From an uncultured Candidatus Saccharibacteria bacterium (GTDB taxonomy: Bacteria; Patescibacteriota; Saccharimonadia; Saccharimonadales; Saccharimonadaceae): 64,000 bases of DNA. The notes beneath the pieces were generated by a model. That model made no database searches. It was not told where the DNA came from and saw nothing but the letters and a program-made list of their open reading frames with translations. Below, one piece after another: positions 35,246 through 43,274 of this stretch (position 1 is its first letter; every line of letters starts with the position of its first letter). The stretch is taken from positions 1-64,000 of the forward strand of contig CALKQS010000004.1 in assembly GCA_937990725.1 (NCBI GenBank), in the 5' to 3' direction. The position numbers and the translations under genes were made by a program.

Positions 35246-36034
35246 ATGGAGCATATGACGGGCCACTATCACATTTACGTCGATCTCGACCGGACGATCA
35301 TCAACACTACGCAGTGGTTGCGCGAGATAGCGGAGGCACTAGCCCAGCTCTACCCAGCGCAGGTGACTGCCAGGGAATTCTTGGCGGCGCAGCCTCGCTA
35401 TATGCTCCGGCCCAAGACGAACCCCACCGCCCCGACCTATGTCTTGGCAGCGCAGCTTGCGGCGCTTGGTCTCGATGCGGCATCTGTTATTGAGCAGCTC
35501 GAGCAGACGACGCTCGCCGATGGCCACCTCCAGTATCCCGGTGTGGCACAGATGCTGCGCACGCTCAGCCACTATGGCACGGTGCAGGTGCTAACCTATG
35601 GTGATCCCATCACGCCACACTGCAAAGCTCGTCTGTGCCCAGCAGTGCGTGCACTGGTGGCTCAGCAGAGAGGGCAGGTGATTATCACCACCTTGCAAGA
35701 CAAAGCCCAGTGGCTGCGCCGTGCTGCCGCTGCAAACCCCGGCCAAACAATCTACCTGATCGACGATAAGCCCGTTGCCGTTGCCTTTGCGCCCGAGCCA
35801 AATCCGCCCATTCGCTGCGTGCAGATCGACCACACCGGCCAGCTCACACCGCGCTCTATCAATTGGCGCTCGGGAGATTGGCCCATTTGTCATACGTTAG
35901 CTCAAGCAACTAATATCATACAAGGAGACATCGAGTATGCACTGCACCAAAGCAATCATCCCCGTAGCAGGCTGGGGGACACGGCGCCTGCCCGTCACCA
36001 AGACGATCGAAAAATGCATGCTGCCGCTGGGTAA
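35246..36034 (+). CDS. HAD-like hydrolase
   Basis: A 262-aa protein with the HAD motif I VDLDRTIINTTQ (DxDxT), a mid motif II-like VLTYG and a motif IV-like YLIDDKPVAVAF. Substrate unknown; the group includes phosphatases. TATACT (35231-35236) lies 9 bases before the ATG. The last 32 residues are read through the start of galU in another frame (98-base overlap) and look like a lost stop codon, so the natural protein was probably about 230 aa. Confidence 0.75.
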   Translation: MEHMTGHYHIYVDLDRTIINTTQWLREIAEALAQLYPAQVTAREFLAAQPRYMLRPKTNPTAPTYVLAAQLAALGLDAASVIEQLEQTTLADGHLQYPGVAQMLRTLSHYGTVQVLTYGDPITPHCKARLCPAVRALVAQQRGQVIITTLQDKAQWLRRAAAANPGQTIYLIDDKPVAVAFAPEPNPPIRCVQIDHTGQLTPRSINWRSGDWPICHTLAQATNIIQGDIEYALHQSNHPRSRLGDTAPARHQDDRKMHAAAG

Positions 36035-36758
36035 CCGCCCGGTGGTAGACTACGCCGTGCAAGACTGCATCGCGGCGGGCATCCGCGATATCTACTTCGT
36101 GGTGAGCGAGCAGAGTACGCAGATTCGCGACTTCTACCGCTCCAACGTCGACTTCAACAACTACCTGCGCCGCAATGGCAAGGCAGATCTCTTGCCTCTC
36201 ATCGCCCCACCAAAGGTCAATCTGCACTACATGGTGCAATCGAGCTATGGCAAGTACGGCACAGCCATCCCGGTGAGCCTCGTGGTGCCGCAGCTCGACC
36301 CTGGTGAACCAGTGGTCGTGCTGATGGGTGATGACTGTGTGTATAATGCCGATGGCACATCAGAGGTGGCGCGCCTCATTGAGGCAGCAGGGGAGGACCG
36401 CTCGGCCATCCTGGGCGTGCACATGCCGCCCGACCAGCTCAGTCACTACGGCGTGCTGGATGTCGCCGATGATGGCCGCCTGCGCGGTGTGGTAGAGAAG
36501 CCAGCGCCAGGTAAGGCACCAAGCGAAATGATTAATGTCAGCAAATACGTCCTCAGCTACGACCTCCTGCAGCGCATTGCCGCCCACGCCGACCGCGACG
36601 ACGTCGCGGGTGAATACTACATCACCGACCCCTTCAACGACTACCTCGCTGCTGGTGGCCACATGGCCGTCGTCCCCACCAAGGGCCACTACCTCGACAC
36701 TGGCACGCTCGAGACCTGGGTAGCAGCCAATAACTGGCTACTCGAGCATCAGGGGTAG
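35937..36758 (+). CDS. galU: UTP-glucose-1-phosphate uridylyltransferase
   Basis: A 273-aa nucleotidyltransferase with AIIPVAGWGTRRLPVTKTIEK (GxGTR signature with catalytic Lys), the PVVDYAVQDC region, LMGDDCVYN (metal Asp) and the late VVEKPAPGKAPS. It makes UDP-glucose for glycans or glycolipids. AAGGAG sits 9 bases before the ATG. It overlaps the end of the HAD gene, which suggests co-transcription. It has the length of bacterial GalU minus a short C-terminal helix. Confidence 0.9.
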   Translation: MHCTKAIIPVAGWGTRRLPVTKTIEKCMLPLGNRPVVDYAVQDCIAAGIRDIYFVVSEQSTQIRDFYRSNVDFNNYLRRNGKADLLPLIAPPKVNLHYMVQSSYGKYGTAIPVSLVVPQLDPGEPVVVLMGDDCVYNADGTSEVARLIEAAGEDRSAILGVHMPPDQLSHYGVLDVADDGRLRGVVEKPAPGKAPSEMINVSKYVLSYDLLQRIAAHADRDDVAGEYYITDPFNDYLAAGGHMAVVPTKGHYLDTGTLETWVAANNWLLEHQG

Positions 36759-36797
36759 GGGCTTAATGCCAGTAACATTCTTAAGAACACACCTTCT

Positions 36798-37226
36798 ATG
36801 TCGCAACAGCCAATTCCAGCCCAGTCTCAGCCACAGCCACTCCAGCAAGCGCAACCACGGCAGCCCACAGCATCACCCGCCTCGGCTCGTCAGTACGCAG
36901 CCCTGGGTACGACGCTTGGTGTAGGTGGTGTGTGCAGCGGCATTGTTAGCATTCTCATGTTAATTGCGAACACTACTTTGGATGAATCTACTAATATGAA
37001 TCGTGCTGCTTTTTCTGCTGCCGTTGTTGCCAGTATTACTGGTATTGTCCTTGGCATCAACTCTTACGACAAACTACGCGAAGCAGGCGCATCGCGTGCG
37101 TGGGGTATAGCGAGTATTGTGTGCAGCGCTGTCGTGGTTGGGTGGATTGTGCTATGGCTTTTATTCCTTATTGCAATGATAGCCCTTTTTCTTGTTAAGT
37201 TCTTGATCGATTCTCTACAGAAGTAG
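36798..37226 (+). CDS. small membrane protein, DUF4190-like
   Basis: A 142-aa protein with a Gln/Pro-rich 32-residue cytosolic head (PIPAQSQPQPLQQAQPRQP), then three or four hydrophobic segments with a small DKLREAGASRAW loop. The head-plus-membrane layout is typical of DUF4190-like proteins, which have no firm function. It follows galU by 39 bases. Confidence 0.55.
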   Translation: MSQQPIPAQSQPQPLQQAQPRQPTASPASARQYAALGTTLGVGGVCSGIVSILMLIANTTLDESTNMNRAAFSAAVVASITGIVLGINSYDKLREAGASRAWGIASIVCSAVVVGWIVLWLLFLIAMIALFLVKFLIDSLQK

Positions 37227-37290
37227 AGGGAGAGCTCGTGGCATACATGCCTGGGTATGAGATCATAGCTTGTTAAAACTTTATACAAAA

Positions 37291-37385
37291 AACACAGCCC
37301 ACCAACTGCCACGGCCAAATCGGGTTTCCAGGCCCAAGAATACTCTAGAGTACTCAATCAGGCGTGGTGATTGGCGGGCTGTGTT
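37291..37385 (-). ncRNA. candidate hairpin RNA downstream of the 73-aa gene
   Basis: The ends AACACAGCCCACCAA (37291-37305) and TTGGCGGGCTGTGTT (37371-37385) pair at 14 of 15 positions; inside, CCACG (37309-37313) pairs with CGTGG (37363-37367). Reading on the minus strand the element ends in a T-run (TGTGTTTTTTG). It begins 9 bases after the stop of the minus-strand gene at 37394. It could be a large terminator or a processed small RNA. Confidence 0.5.
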
Positions 37386-37393
37386 GGTGGGCT

Positions 37394-37615
37394 TTATTGA
37401 GCCCGAGCCCCTGTCTCGTAGTAGCACAGCGCTACTACATGTCTAGCGTTGATATAAGCTGGGCCATTCGTATTACTGGCGGCAAGAAACTCGTTTAGTT
37501 TTGCCGCCCGCTCTACTAATCTCCCAGTCTCATCAGGACTTTTTACGGTCCTGGTAAGAGTGTAGATGTCGCCGTTGATAAGCGTAACCTGTACTTCGTA
37601 CCGTGTCCGTGTCAT
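37394..37615 (-). CDS. small hypothetical protein (73 aa)
   Basis: A soluble, beta-then-alpha protein with a good ribosome-binding site (GGAAGGAAT, about 8 bases before the ATG). It starts TRTRYEVQVTLINGDIYTLT and ends CYYETGARAQ. No family recognised. It is the only gene between galU's neighbour and mraZ and is read away from the division cluster. Confidence 0.6.
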   Translation of the reverse strand: MTRTRYEVQVTLINGDIYTLTRTVKSPDETGRLVERAAKLNEFLAASNTNGPAYINARHVVALCYYETGARAQ

Positions 37616-37948
37616 GATGATATTCCTTCCGAGATCCAGAGGCCAAAGAGCTGCTTTTCGCTCTTCGAGACAACCTCTGAGCTAAAAAGCTAATATATAT
37701 ATCAATATATGAGAGCGGCGTCAAGCTATTTTGCTTATAATGCCATAAAATCGGCATACTTTCTATTTTTGTACGTATAAAATAGTAAGTTATGTTCGCT
37801 ATAGGCGCGTCTAAGTCAGGGTAAAATGCCCAGCAATCTCGCTTATTCTTATCCACATCGTGCGGTATGGGGAAAACTGCTGACCTCTGATACTGGTTGA
37901 GCTTTTCCACAGATTTGTGGATAAGCGCCAGCGCGGCGGGGAACGCCG
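37616..37948. other. gene-free stretch upstream of the mraZ operator
   Basis: No convincing frame. The first 40 bases are the leader of the 73-aa gene, with a GAGC/GCTC hairpin; the rest is AT-rich. Confidence 0.45.
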
Positions 37949-38013
37949 TGGGTAAAAGGGGTTGCGTGTGGGTGAGAGTGGGTATTATACTGGGAGTAGT
38001 GGAAGAAAGTGGG
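37949..38013 (+). promoter_or_regulatory. MraZ operator (TGGG repeats) and division-cluster promoter
   Basis: TGGG occurs at 37949, 37969, 37979, 37991 and 38010, with TGGA at 38000, close to one helix turn apart. MraZ binds tandem TGGG(N)-type boxes upstream of its own gene. A TATTAT -10 box (37983-37988) lies inside the array, so MraZ binding would cover the promoter. Confidence 0.7.
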
Positions 38014-38082
38014 TAACCACGAGAAAAACAAACACCACTGCACAAAAACAAAATAATTCATCTGTAAGGATCGCCACACCCC

Positions 38083-38445
38083 ATGGATTACTTCGAACGC
38101 AAGCTGGATGACAAGCGTCGGCTCACCATACCGACGGAGCTTCGGGCGGAGTTTGCCAGCGGCGTAGTCCTGACGCGCGGCTTTGGCAGCTACCTCCACC
38201 TGTATGCGCAGGATGTGTGGGATAGCCAGGTAGAGCCAGCGCTAACGGGCAGCATCCTGGATGAACATGTCGCCGACCTCAACGTCAAGTTCCGGCGCGG
38301 CAAGACTGCTGCCACTCTGGATCAGAAGCAGGGCAGGGTAACAGTAGAGCAGCATCTGCTGGATTATGCCGGGATATCGCGCGAGGTTGTGGCGGTGCGC
38401 GCCGGCCAGTATTGGCGCTTGATGGCACCGGAGCAGGCCGAGTAG
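38083..38445 (+). CDS. mraZ: transcriptional regulator MraZ
   Basis: A 120-aa protein with two copies of the SpoVT/AbrB-like MraZ fold: MDYFERKLDDKRRLTIPTELRAEF and the second half TLDQKQGRVTVEQHLLDYAGI. MraZ forms a ring, binds TGGG repeats and represses the division and cell-wall cluster. It is shorter than the E. coli protein by about 30 residues. The operator is visible upstream. A 603-base structured gap separates it from rsmH, much longer than usual. Confidence 0.9.
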   Translation: MDYFERKLDDKRRLTIPTELRAEFASGVVLTRGFGSYLHLYAQDVWDSQVEPALTGSILDEHVADLNVKFRRGKTAATLDQKQGRVTVEQHLLDYAGISREVVAVRAGQYWRLMAPEQAE

Positions 38446-39048
38446 CAAGGCTGTTTTTGTGACGCTCTTTAACAAGCACGTGTAACTGATATCCTCGAGA
38501 TCGACCATCTGGTAGTGAGCCATGTGGGCACCCGACCCACGCAAAACCCTGTCGGGCGCACCTTCCTCACAAACACCTCCCAAAAACTCCACCTCACATA
38601 ATTGCTGCGGCAATTATACACATAAGTCTCTCAAACGATCTTTGGCGGGCTCTCTCGGCCTGGTACAAGCAAAGATCGTCAACAAAAACAAACACATTTT
38701 ATGCGAAAACAAACAGGTTTCGCTACCAGGTGGGTGATCTCGAATCCGCATCGGACTATCTCGCAGTAGCCTGAGCGGGGCGTATCTTTTAGAATCAATA
38801 GCGTACATTGCTTTGGTGTATCGCCTACTGCATTCGGGAACTCTGTAAGGGTCGACACTCCCCGAGTATCGACCTCTTGCGTTGGGCTGAGAATCTGTTG
38901 GGACAACAACAGATTCTCACACTCCCTCAGCAGCAGGTCGATCCACCAAAGCGAGAAGCCGTATGCTGTTGCATTGTAGACATGAGTATGATAATAGCGT
39001 GCCACCAGGCAAGAATATTATGGCTCACTATGCTACCATAAGAAACGT
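38446..39048. other. 603-base gap with structured elements between mraZ and rsmH
   Basis: No supported gene. It contains GGTCGA (38850-38855) pairing with TCGACC (38869-38874) and a perfect 13-bp hairpin TGAGAATCTGTTG/CAACAGATTCTCA (38888-38919, six-base loop). No T-run follows, so these are not simple terminators. The rsmH promoter (TACCAT) ends 9 bases before its ATG. Confidence 0.6.
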
Positions 39049-39939
39049 ATGAGTATCAAAGCACATCCACCACTTCATGTTCCGGTATTGCTGGAGGCAG
39101 TGTTGGCCCAGCTCCAGCCACGCCCAGGTGAGCGCTATCTCGACCTGACGGCGGGGTATGGCGGCCATGCCACAGCGATTCTCGAGCAGACCCAGACGTA
39201 TACTACAGCGTGTTTGGTCGACCGCGACCAGTATGCTTTGTCGCAGCTTGGTAGCTTGGCAGGGCAGGGCGCACGGCTGATGCATTGCGATTTTTTGCAT
39301 GCAGCGCAGCAGTTGGTTCGCGAGGGTGAGCAGTTTGATTTGCTGCTACTGGATTTGGGGGTGTCGTCACCACAGCTCGATCGAGCTGACCGAGGGTTTT
39401 CCTTTACACACACTGGCCCGCTTGATATGCGGATGGATCAGCGCCAGGCGATGACTGCCGAGCAGATTGTCAACCACATGGCAGAGGCAGAGCTCGCCCG
39501 ACTGATCACCCGCTATGGCGAAGAATCGCCAGCGATAGCACGGCGCTATGCTGCTGCTATTTGCGCGGCACGGCCGCTGTCGAGCACTGGAGAACTCGCT
39601 AGCGTCATCGAGCACGCTACCCGTGGCAAGCGGGGCAAAACCCATCCAGCCACGCGTACCTTTCAGGCAGTCCGCATCGCCGTCAATGACGAATTGACGC
39701 AGGTAGAGCAGACGCTCCAGCTGGTGCCAGCCTTGCTGCGCACTGGTGGACGAGTGGGAGTGATCAGCTTCCATAGCCTCGAGGATCGGCTCGTTAAGCG
39801 CTTCTTCGCGGAGCAGCGCCAGGCAGGCTACGAGGCCGAGCTGCGCATCCTTACCAAGAAGCCAATCGCGGGCAGCCATGACGATGCTTACAATCCGCGT
39901 GCCCGCAGCGCTAAGCTGCGAGCCGCCGCAAAAATATAA
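39049..39939 (+). CDS. rsmH: 16S rRNA (cytosine1402-N4)-methyltransferase
   Basis: A 296-aa SAM-dependent methyltransferase with HVPVLLEAVL at the start, LDLTAGYGGHATAIL (motif I), LLLDLGVSSPQLD, a helical insertion and the C-terminal RVGVISFHSLEDRLVKRFF. It methylates C1402 in the ribosomal P site and is usually the second gene of the mraZ cluster. The gene is normal in length. It has its own TACCAT box and looks leaderless. Confidence 0.93.
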   Translation: MSIKAHPPLHVPVLLEAVLAQLQPRPGERYLDLTAGYGGHATAILEQTQTYTTACLVDRDQYALSQLGSLAGQGARLMHCDFLHAAQQLVREGEQFDLLLLDLGVSSPQLDRADRGFSFTHTGPLDMRMDQRQAMTAEQIVNHMAEAELARLITRYGEESPAIARRYAAAICAARPLSSTGELASVIEHATRGKRGKTHPATRTFQAVRIAVNDELTQVEQTLQLVPALLRTGGRVGVISFHSLEDRLVKRFFAEQRQAGYEAELRILTKKPIAGSHDDAYNPRARSAKLRAAAKI

Positions 39940-39963
39940 AAAAACAAAAAAAGGAGTAGGGAC

Positions 39964-40032
39964 ATGCCAGTTCGTATCCCCGTACAAAATCAATCAATCA
40001 CGACAACCGTATTGGTCCGCCACGGCAAATAG
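39964..40032 (+). CDS. putative leader peptide (22 aa) before ftsL
   Basis: ATG at 39964 has AAAGGAG 8 bases upstream and opens a 22-codon frame MPVRIPVQNQSITTTVLVRHGK, then TAG. It is one of few genes here with a good Shine-Dalgarno site. A strong hairpin follows (GGGGCGG 40056-40062 with CCGCCCC 40072-40078, outer CTAGG/CCTAG). The arrangement is that of an attenuator or translational coupler for ftsL; a protein function seems unlikely. Confidence 0.5.
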   Translation: MPVRIPVQNQSITTTVLVRHGK

Positions 40033-40040
40033 CCCTTGGC

Positions 40041-40090
40041 CTAGGACCTCGTGCTGGGGCGGCGCGCTAACCCGCCCCACCTAGACCTAG
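40041..40090 (+). terminator. GC-rich hairpin after the leader peptide
   Basis: GGGGCGG/CCGCCCC stem inside an outer CTAGG/CCTAG pair; no T-run, so it may pause or shield rather than terminate. Confidence 0.4.
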
Positions 40091-40133
40091 AAACGACCCC
40101 ATACCAACGCTAAACAACACAAACACCACCACA

Positions 40134-40487
40134 ATGACAACCTACACACGGACAATGCAATTTAATAGTCGACGCCAGAGCACCTGGAAGCGCAACCGCA
40201 ACACCGTTGCTTTTGCTTCGGCTATCAAACTTGGGCCAATCACCCACACAGTGCTGATTGCCCTCCTTATCACCATCCTTGGCTTGATATATCTGGCACA
40301 GGCAACGCATACGGTCAGCTATGGCTACGAGGCCAGTAAGATCGACGACAAGATCTCTGCCCTCAGCGAGCAAAAGAAAGACCTAGAGGTCGATAACGCC
40401 CGCCTGACTGCCCTTAAGGAAGTGCAGGGTAGTAGTGTGGCCAAGACGATGACAACACCAGCCACTACAGCGTACGCCAGCGAGTAG
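40134..40487 (+). CDS. ftsL: FtsL/septum-formation-initiator-like protein
   Basis: A 117-aa bitopic protein: a basic cytosolic head of about 35 residues, one TM helix (THTVLIALLITILGLIYLAQ), then an exported coiled coil (IDDKISALSEQKKDLEVDNARL). This is the layout of FtsL/DivIC, which joins FtsQ and activates FtsW-FtsI. The place in the cluster, between rsmH and ftsI, is the classical FtsL place. Sequence similarity is weak as usual for this family. Confidence 0.75.
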   Translation: MTTYTRTMQFNSRRQSTWKRNRNTVAFASAIKLGPITHTVLIALLITILGLIYLAQATHTVSYGYEASKIDDKISALSEQKKDLEVDNARLTALKEVQGSSVAKTMTTPATTAYASE

Positions 40488-40490
40488 CCC

Positions 40491-42245
40491 ATGCTGCAGC
40501 GCCATCTTGCTACGCCACGCGCTCAGGCGCTCGCCGCTGTGCTCGGCGGGCTGCTTGTGGTGTTTGTGTTGCGCCTGGGGTATGTGCAGGTGCTGCAGCA
40601 CGATTATTATGTGTCGCAGGCTGATAGCGAGCAAGTCAAGCAATTTCGTCTGCGCGCCCAGCGCGGTGAGATATACACTATGGACGGCACCACCCCCGCC
40701 AAGCTCGTCATGAACGAGACGGTCTATACTGTGTGGGCCGACCCAATGGCTGTGACGGATGCAGACAAGATCGTAGCGGTGCTCAACCAGGTGGCTGGTG
40801 GCAATGTGCGTGAGAATTTTCGCCAATACATCACGCGTAAGCCAAGCCGCTACCAAGTGCTTGCCACCAAGGTGAGCCGCAAGCAGGCTGAGCTGATTAA
40901 AAAGGAGAACCTCGCTGGGGTGGGCTTCGATGCGATGAGCCAGCGCGTCTACCCAGAGGGGCAGCTGGCCAGCCAAGTGCTGGGCTTTGTTGATGCCGAG
41001 GGTAAGGGGAAGTACGGCTTCGAGCAGGTGAATGACGACAAACTGCGCGGCACAGATGGCGTACTCAAGACGGTGACAGACATCCGCTCGGTACCGCTGA
41101 CGATTGGCCGGACGAACATTAACCAGCCTGCCAAGAATGGGACCAACATGGTGCTGACGATCGATCGCAACATCCAGACGAGGGTCGAGCAAGCGCTCGT
41201 CGATGGAGCCAAGCGCAGTGGCGCTACCGATGTCAGTGCCGTCGTGATGAACCCGCAAAATGGCCAGGTCTTAGCCATGGCCAACCTCCCTACCTATGAC
41301 CCGTCCAACCTCAAGACGATCAAAAGCGTCGCCGCGCTCAACAACAACACCATCACCACGCCATACGAGCCGGGCTCTGACATCAAGACCTTCACAGTAG
41401 CAACGGGCATCGACAAAGGGGTTATCACGCCGCAAACAACGTACAACAACACCGACAGCATCAAGGTAGACGACATCACTATCGGCAATGCCAGCAAGGG
41501 CCAGACGGGCAACATTACCATGCAGCACGCCCTTAATTGGTCGCTCAACACTGGTATGGTTACGGTGGCGCAGCGCTTGGGCAATGGCAGCTACATCACT
41601 CGCCAGGCGCGCGACACGATGTATGACTACTTCCATAAGCGCTTTCGCCTTGGGCAGCTGACGGGGGTAGAGCTCGCTGGCGAGGCTAAGGGCAATATCA
41701 TCTCACCCACCCAGCAGCAGGGCAATGCGGTGCGCTACTCCAATATGTCTTTTGGCCAGGGGATGGATGCGACAATGCTGCAGGTCTCGGCTGGCTTTAG
41801 TGCGATTATTAATGGTGGGACGTACTATAGCCCCACCGTCATTGCGGGGACGATCGACGACAATGGCACCTTTGCCAAGGCGGCACGCAAGGCCTCGTAT
41901 GCTCATGTTATCAAGCCGCAATCATCCGCCACTGTGCGCGAGATGGTGCACCAAGCGCGCCAGGCCTTTTATGCGGGTGGCGACCGCGCAGGATTCTACA
42001 TTGGCGGCAAGACGGGTACATCGCAAACTATCAAAGACGGCAAGTATATTTCGAACCAAACCATCGGTACCTACCTCGGTTTTGGTGGGGAGGTTGGCAA
42101 AACACCAGCGTATGTTATTATGGTGGAGGTTTCGGGCAAAGGGCTGAATATGCAGGGGGGTCGAGATGCTCACCCGATTTTCACGGATATATCTAATTGG
42201 TTGCTCGACTACATGAAGCTCGAGCCGAAAGGACACACACCATAA
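40491..42245 (+). CDS. ftsI: class B penicillin-binding protein (FtsI/PBP2-like transpeptidase)
   Basis: A 584-aa protein with an N-terminal TM anchor (residues 14-33), the class B PBP dimerisation region (RLRAQRGEIYTMDG) and a transpeptidase domain with all three motifs: SDIK (Ser296-Lys299), SLN (351-353) and KTGT (507-510). It cross-links septal peptidoglycan. It follows ftsL by 3 bases, and its stop overlaps the mraY start (TAATG). It is the only transpeptidase in the window. Confidence 0.92.
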   Translation: MLQRHLATPRAQALAAVLGGLLVVFVLRLGYVQVLQHDYYVSQADSEQVKQFRLRAQRGEIYTMDGTTPAKLVMNETVYTVWADPMAVTDADKIVAVLNQVAGGNVRENFRQYITRKPSRYQVLATKVSRKQAELIKKENLAGVGFDAMSQRVYPEGQLASQVLGFVDAEGKGKYGFEQVNDDKLRGTDGVLKTVTDIRSVPLTIGRTNINQPAKNGTNMVLTIDRNIQTRVEQALVDGAKRSGATDVSAVVMNPQNGQVLAMANLPTYDPSNLKTIKSVAALNNNTITTPYEPGSDIKTFTVATGIDKGVITPQTTYNNTDSIKVDDITIGNASKGQTGNITMQHALNWSLNTGMVTVAQRLGNGSYITRQARDTMYDYFHKRFRLGQLTGVELAGEAKGNIISPTQQQGNAVRYSNMSFGQGMDATMLQVSAGFSAIINGGTYYSPTVIAGTIDDNGTFAKAARKASYAHVIKPQSSATVREMVHQARQAFYAGGDRAGFYIGGKTGTSQTIKDGKYISNQTIGTYLGFGGEVGKTPAYVIMVEVSGKGLNMQGGRDAHPIFTDISNWLLDYMKLEPKGHTP

Positions 42246-43273
42246 TGAACCTCACCACACTCGTTCGCGAGCTCAACGCGACATTTCTTCTCAGCGTCGC
42301 GGCTTTTTTGCTGGCGATGGCCCTCACGCCGCTCTACACCTACTTTGCGTATCGTTATAAGTTTTGGAAAAAACAACGGGCCGCTAGCACAACGGGTGAG
42401 GAATTGACGGTCTTTACCAAGCTGCATGCCGATAAATTTACGCGCAACATCCCCACCATGGCCGGGATGATTGGCATTGTGGCCATTGCTGTGGTGACGC
42501 TGGGGTTTAATCTCGACCGAGCGCAGACCTGGCTCCCACTGGCGGCATTACTTGGTGGTGGGGCAGTGGGGCTGCTGGACGATGTGATCAATATCAACAG
42601 TGATGGCTCGGGCTCGGCGGGTCTGCGCGCCTGGCTGAAGTTCTCAATGATCGCGGTAATGGCGGCAGTACTGGCCTGGTTCTTCTACGTCAAGCTAGGC
42701 TATACAACAGTGCATGTGCCATACCTTGGCGACTGGCAACTCGGCCCGTGGATCGTCCCACTCTTTATCTTTGCGGTGGTGGCAACTGGCAACGCAGTGA
42801 ACATTAGCGATGGCCTGGATGGTCTGGCTGGTGGACTGCTGGCGGTGAGCTATTGCATTTTTGGGGTGATTGCTTTGCTGCAGGGGCATTTGCAGCTGGC
42901 GGGTTTTTGCTTCACTGTAGTGGGAGTGCTGCTGAGCTACCTGTGGTTTAATATCTATCCAGCACGGTTCTTTATGGGCGATGTGGGGAGCTTTGCCTTT
43001 GGGACGAGCCTGGGCGTCGTGGCGATGCTGACGAATACCCTGTTTTTGCTGCCGGTCATTGGTGTGCTGTTTGTGGTAGAGGCGGGCTCGAGCCTTATTC
43101 AAATCCTCAGCAAGAAGTTCTTCCACCGCAAGGTGTTTATCTCGGCACCAATTCACCAGCACTTCCAAGCAGTCGGTTGGCCGGAGGTAAAGGTGACGAT
43201 GCGTTTCTGGGTAATCTCTTGCGTGACAGGCTTTATTGGCCTGATGATGGCGCTGGGTGGGGGACATATCTAG
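42245..43273 (+). CDS. mraY: phospho-N-acetylmuramoyl-pentapeptide transferase
   Basis: A 342-aa polytopic enzyme with about ten TM segments that makes lipid I from UDP-MurNAc-pentapeptide and undecaprenyl phosphate. Key motifs: GLLDDVININ (DDxxN), NISDGLDGLAGG (NxxDGxDGLA), NIYPARFFMGDVGSFAFG and the loop motif APIHQHFQAVGW. The start shares a TAATG with the ftsI stop. ftsW begins one base after its stop. Confidence 0.93.
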   Translation: MNLTTLVRELNATFLLSVAAFLLAMALTPLYTYFAYRYKFWKKQRAASTTGEELTVFTKLHADKFTRNIPTMAGMIGIVAIAVVTLGFNLDRAQTWLPLAALLGGGAVGLLDDVININSDGSGSAGLRAWLKFSMIAVMAAVLAWFFYVKLGYTTVHVPYLGDWQLGPWIVPLFIFAVVATGNAVNISDGLDGLAGGLLAVSYCIFGVIALLQGHLQLAGFCFTVVGVLLSYLWFNIYPARFFMGDVGSFAFGTSLGVVAMLTNTLFLLPVIGVLFVVEAGSSLIQILSKKFFHRKVFISAPIHQHFQAVGWPEVKVTMRFWVISCVTGFIGLMMALGGGHI

Positions 43274-43274
43274 A

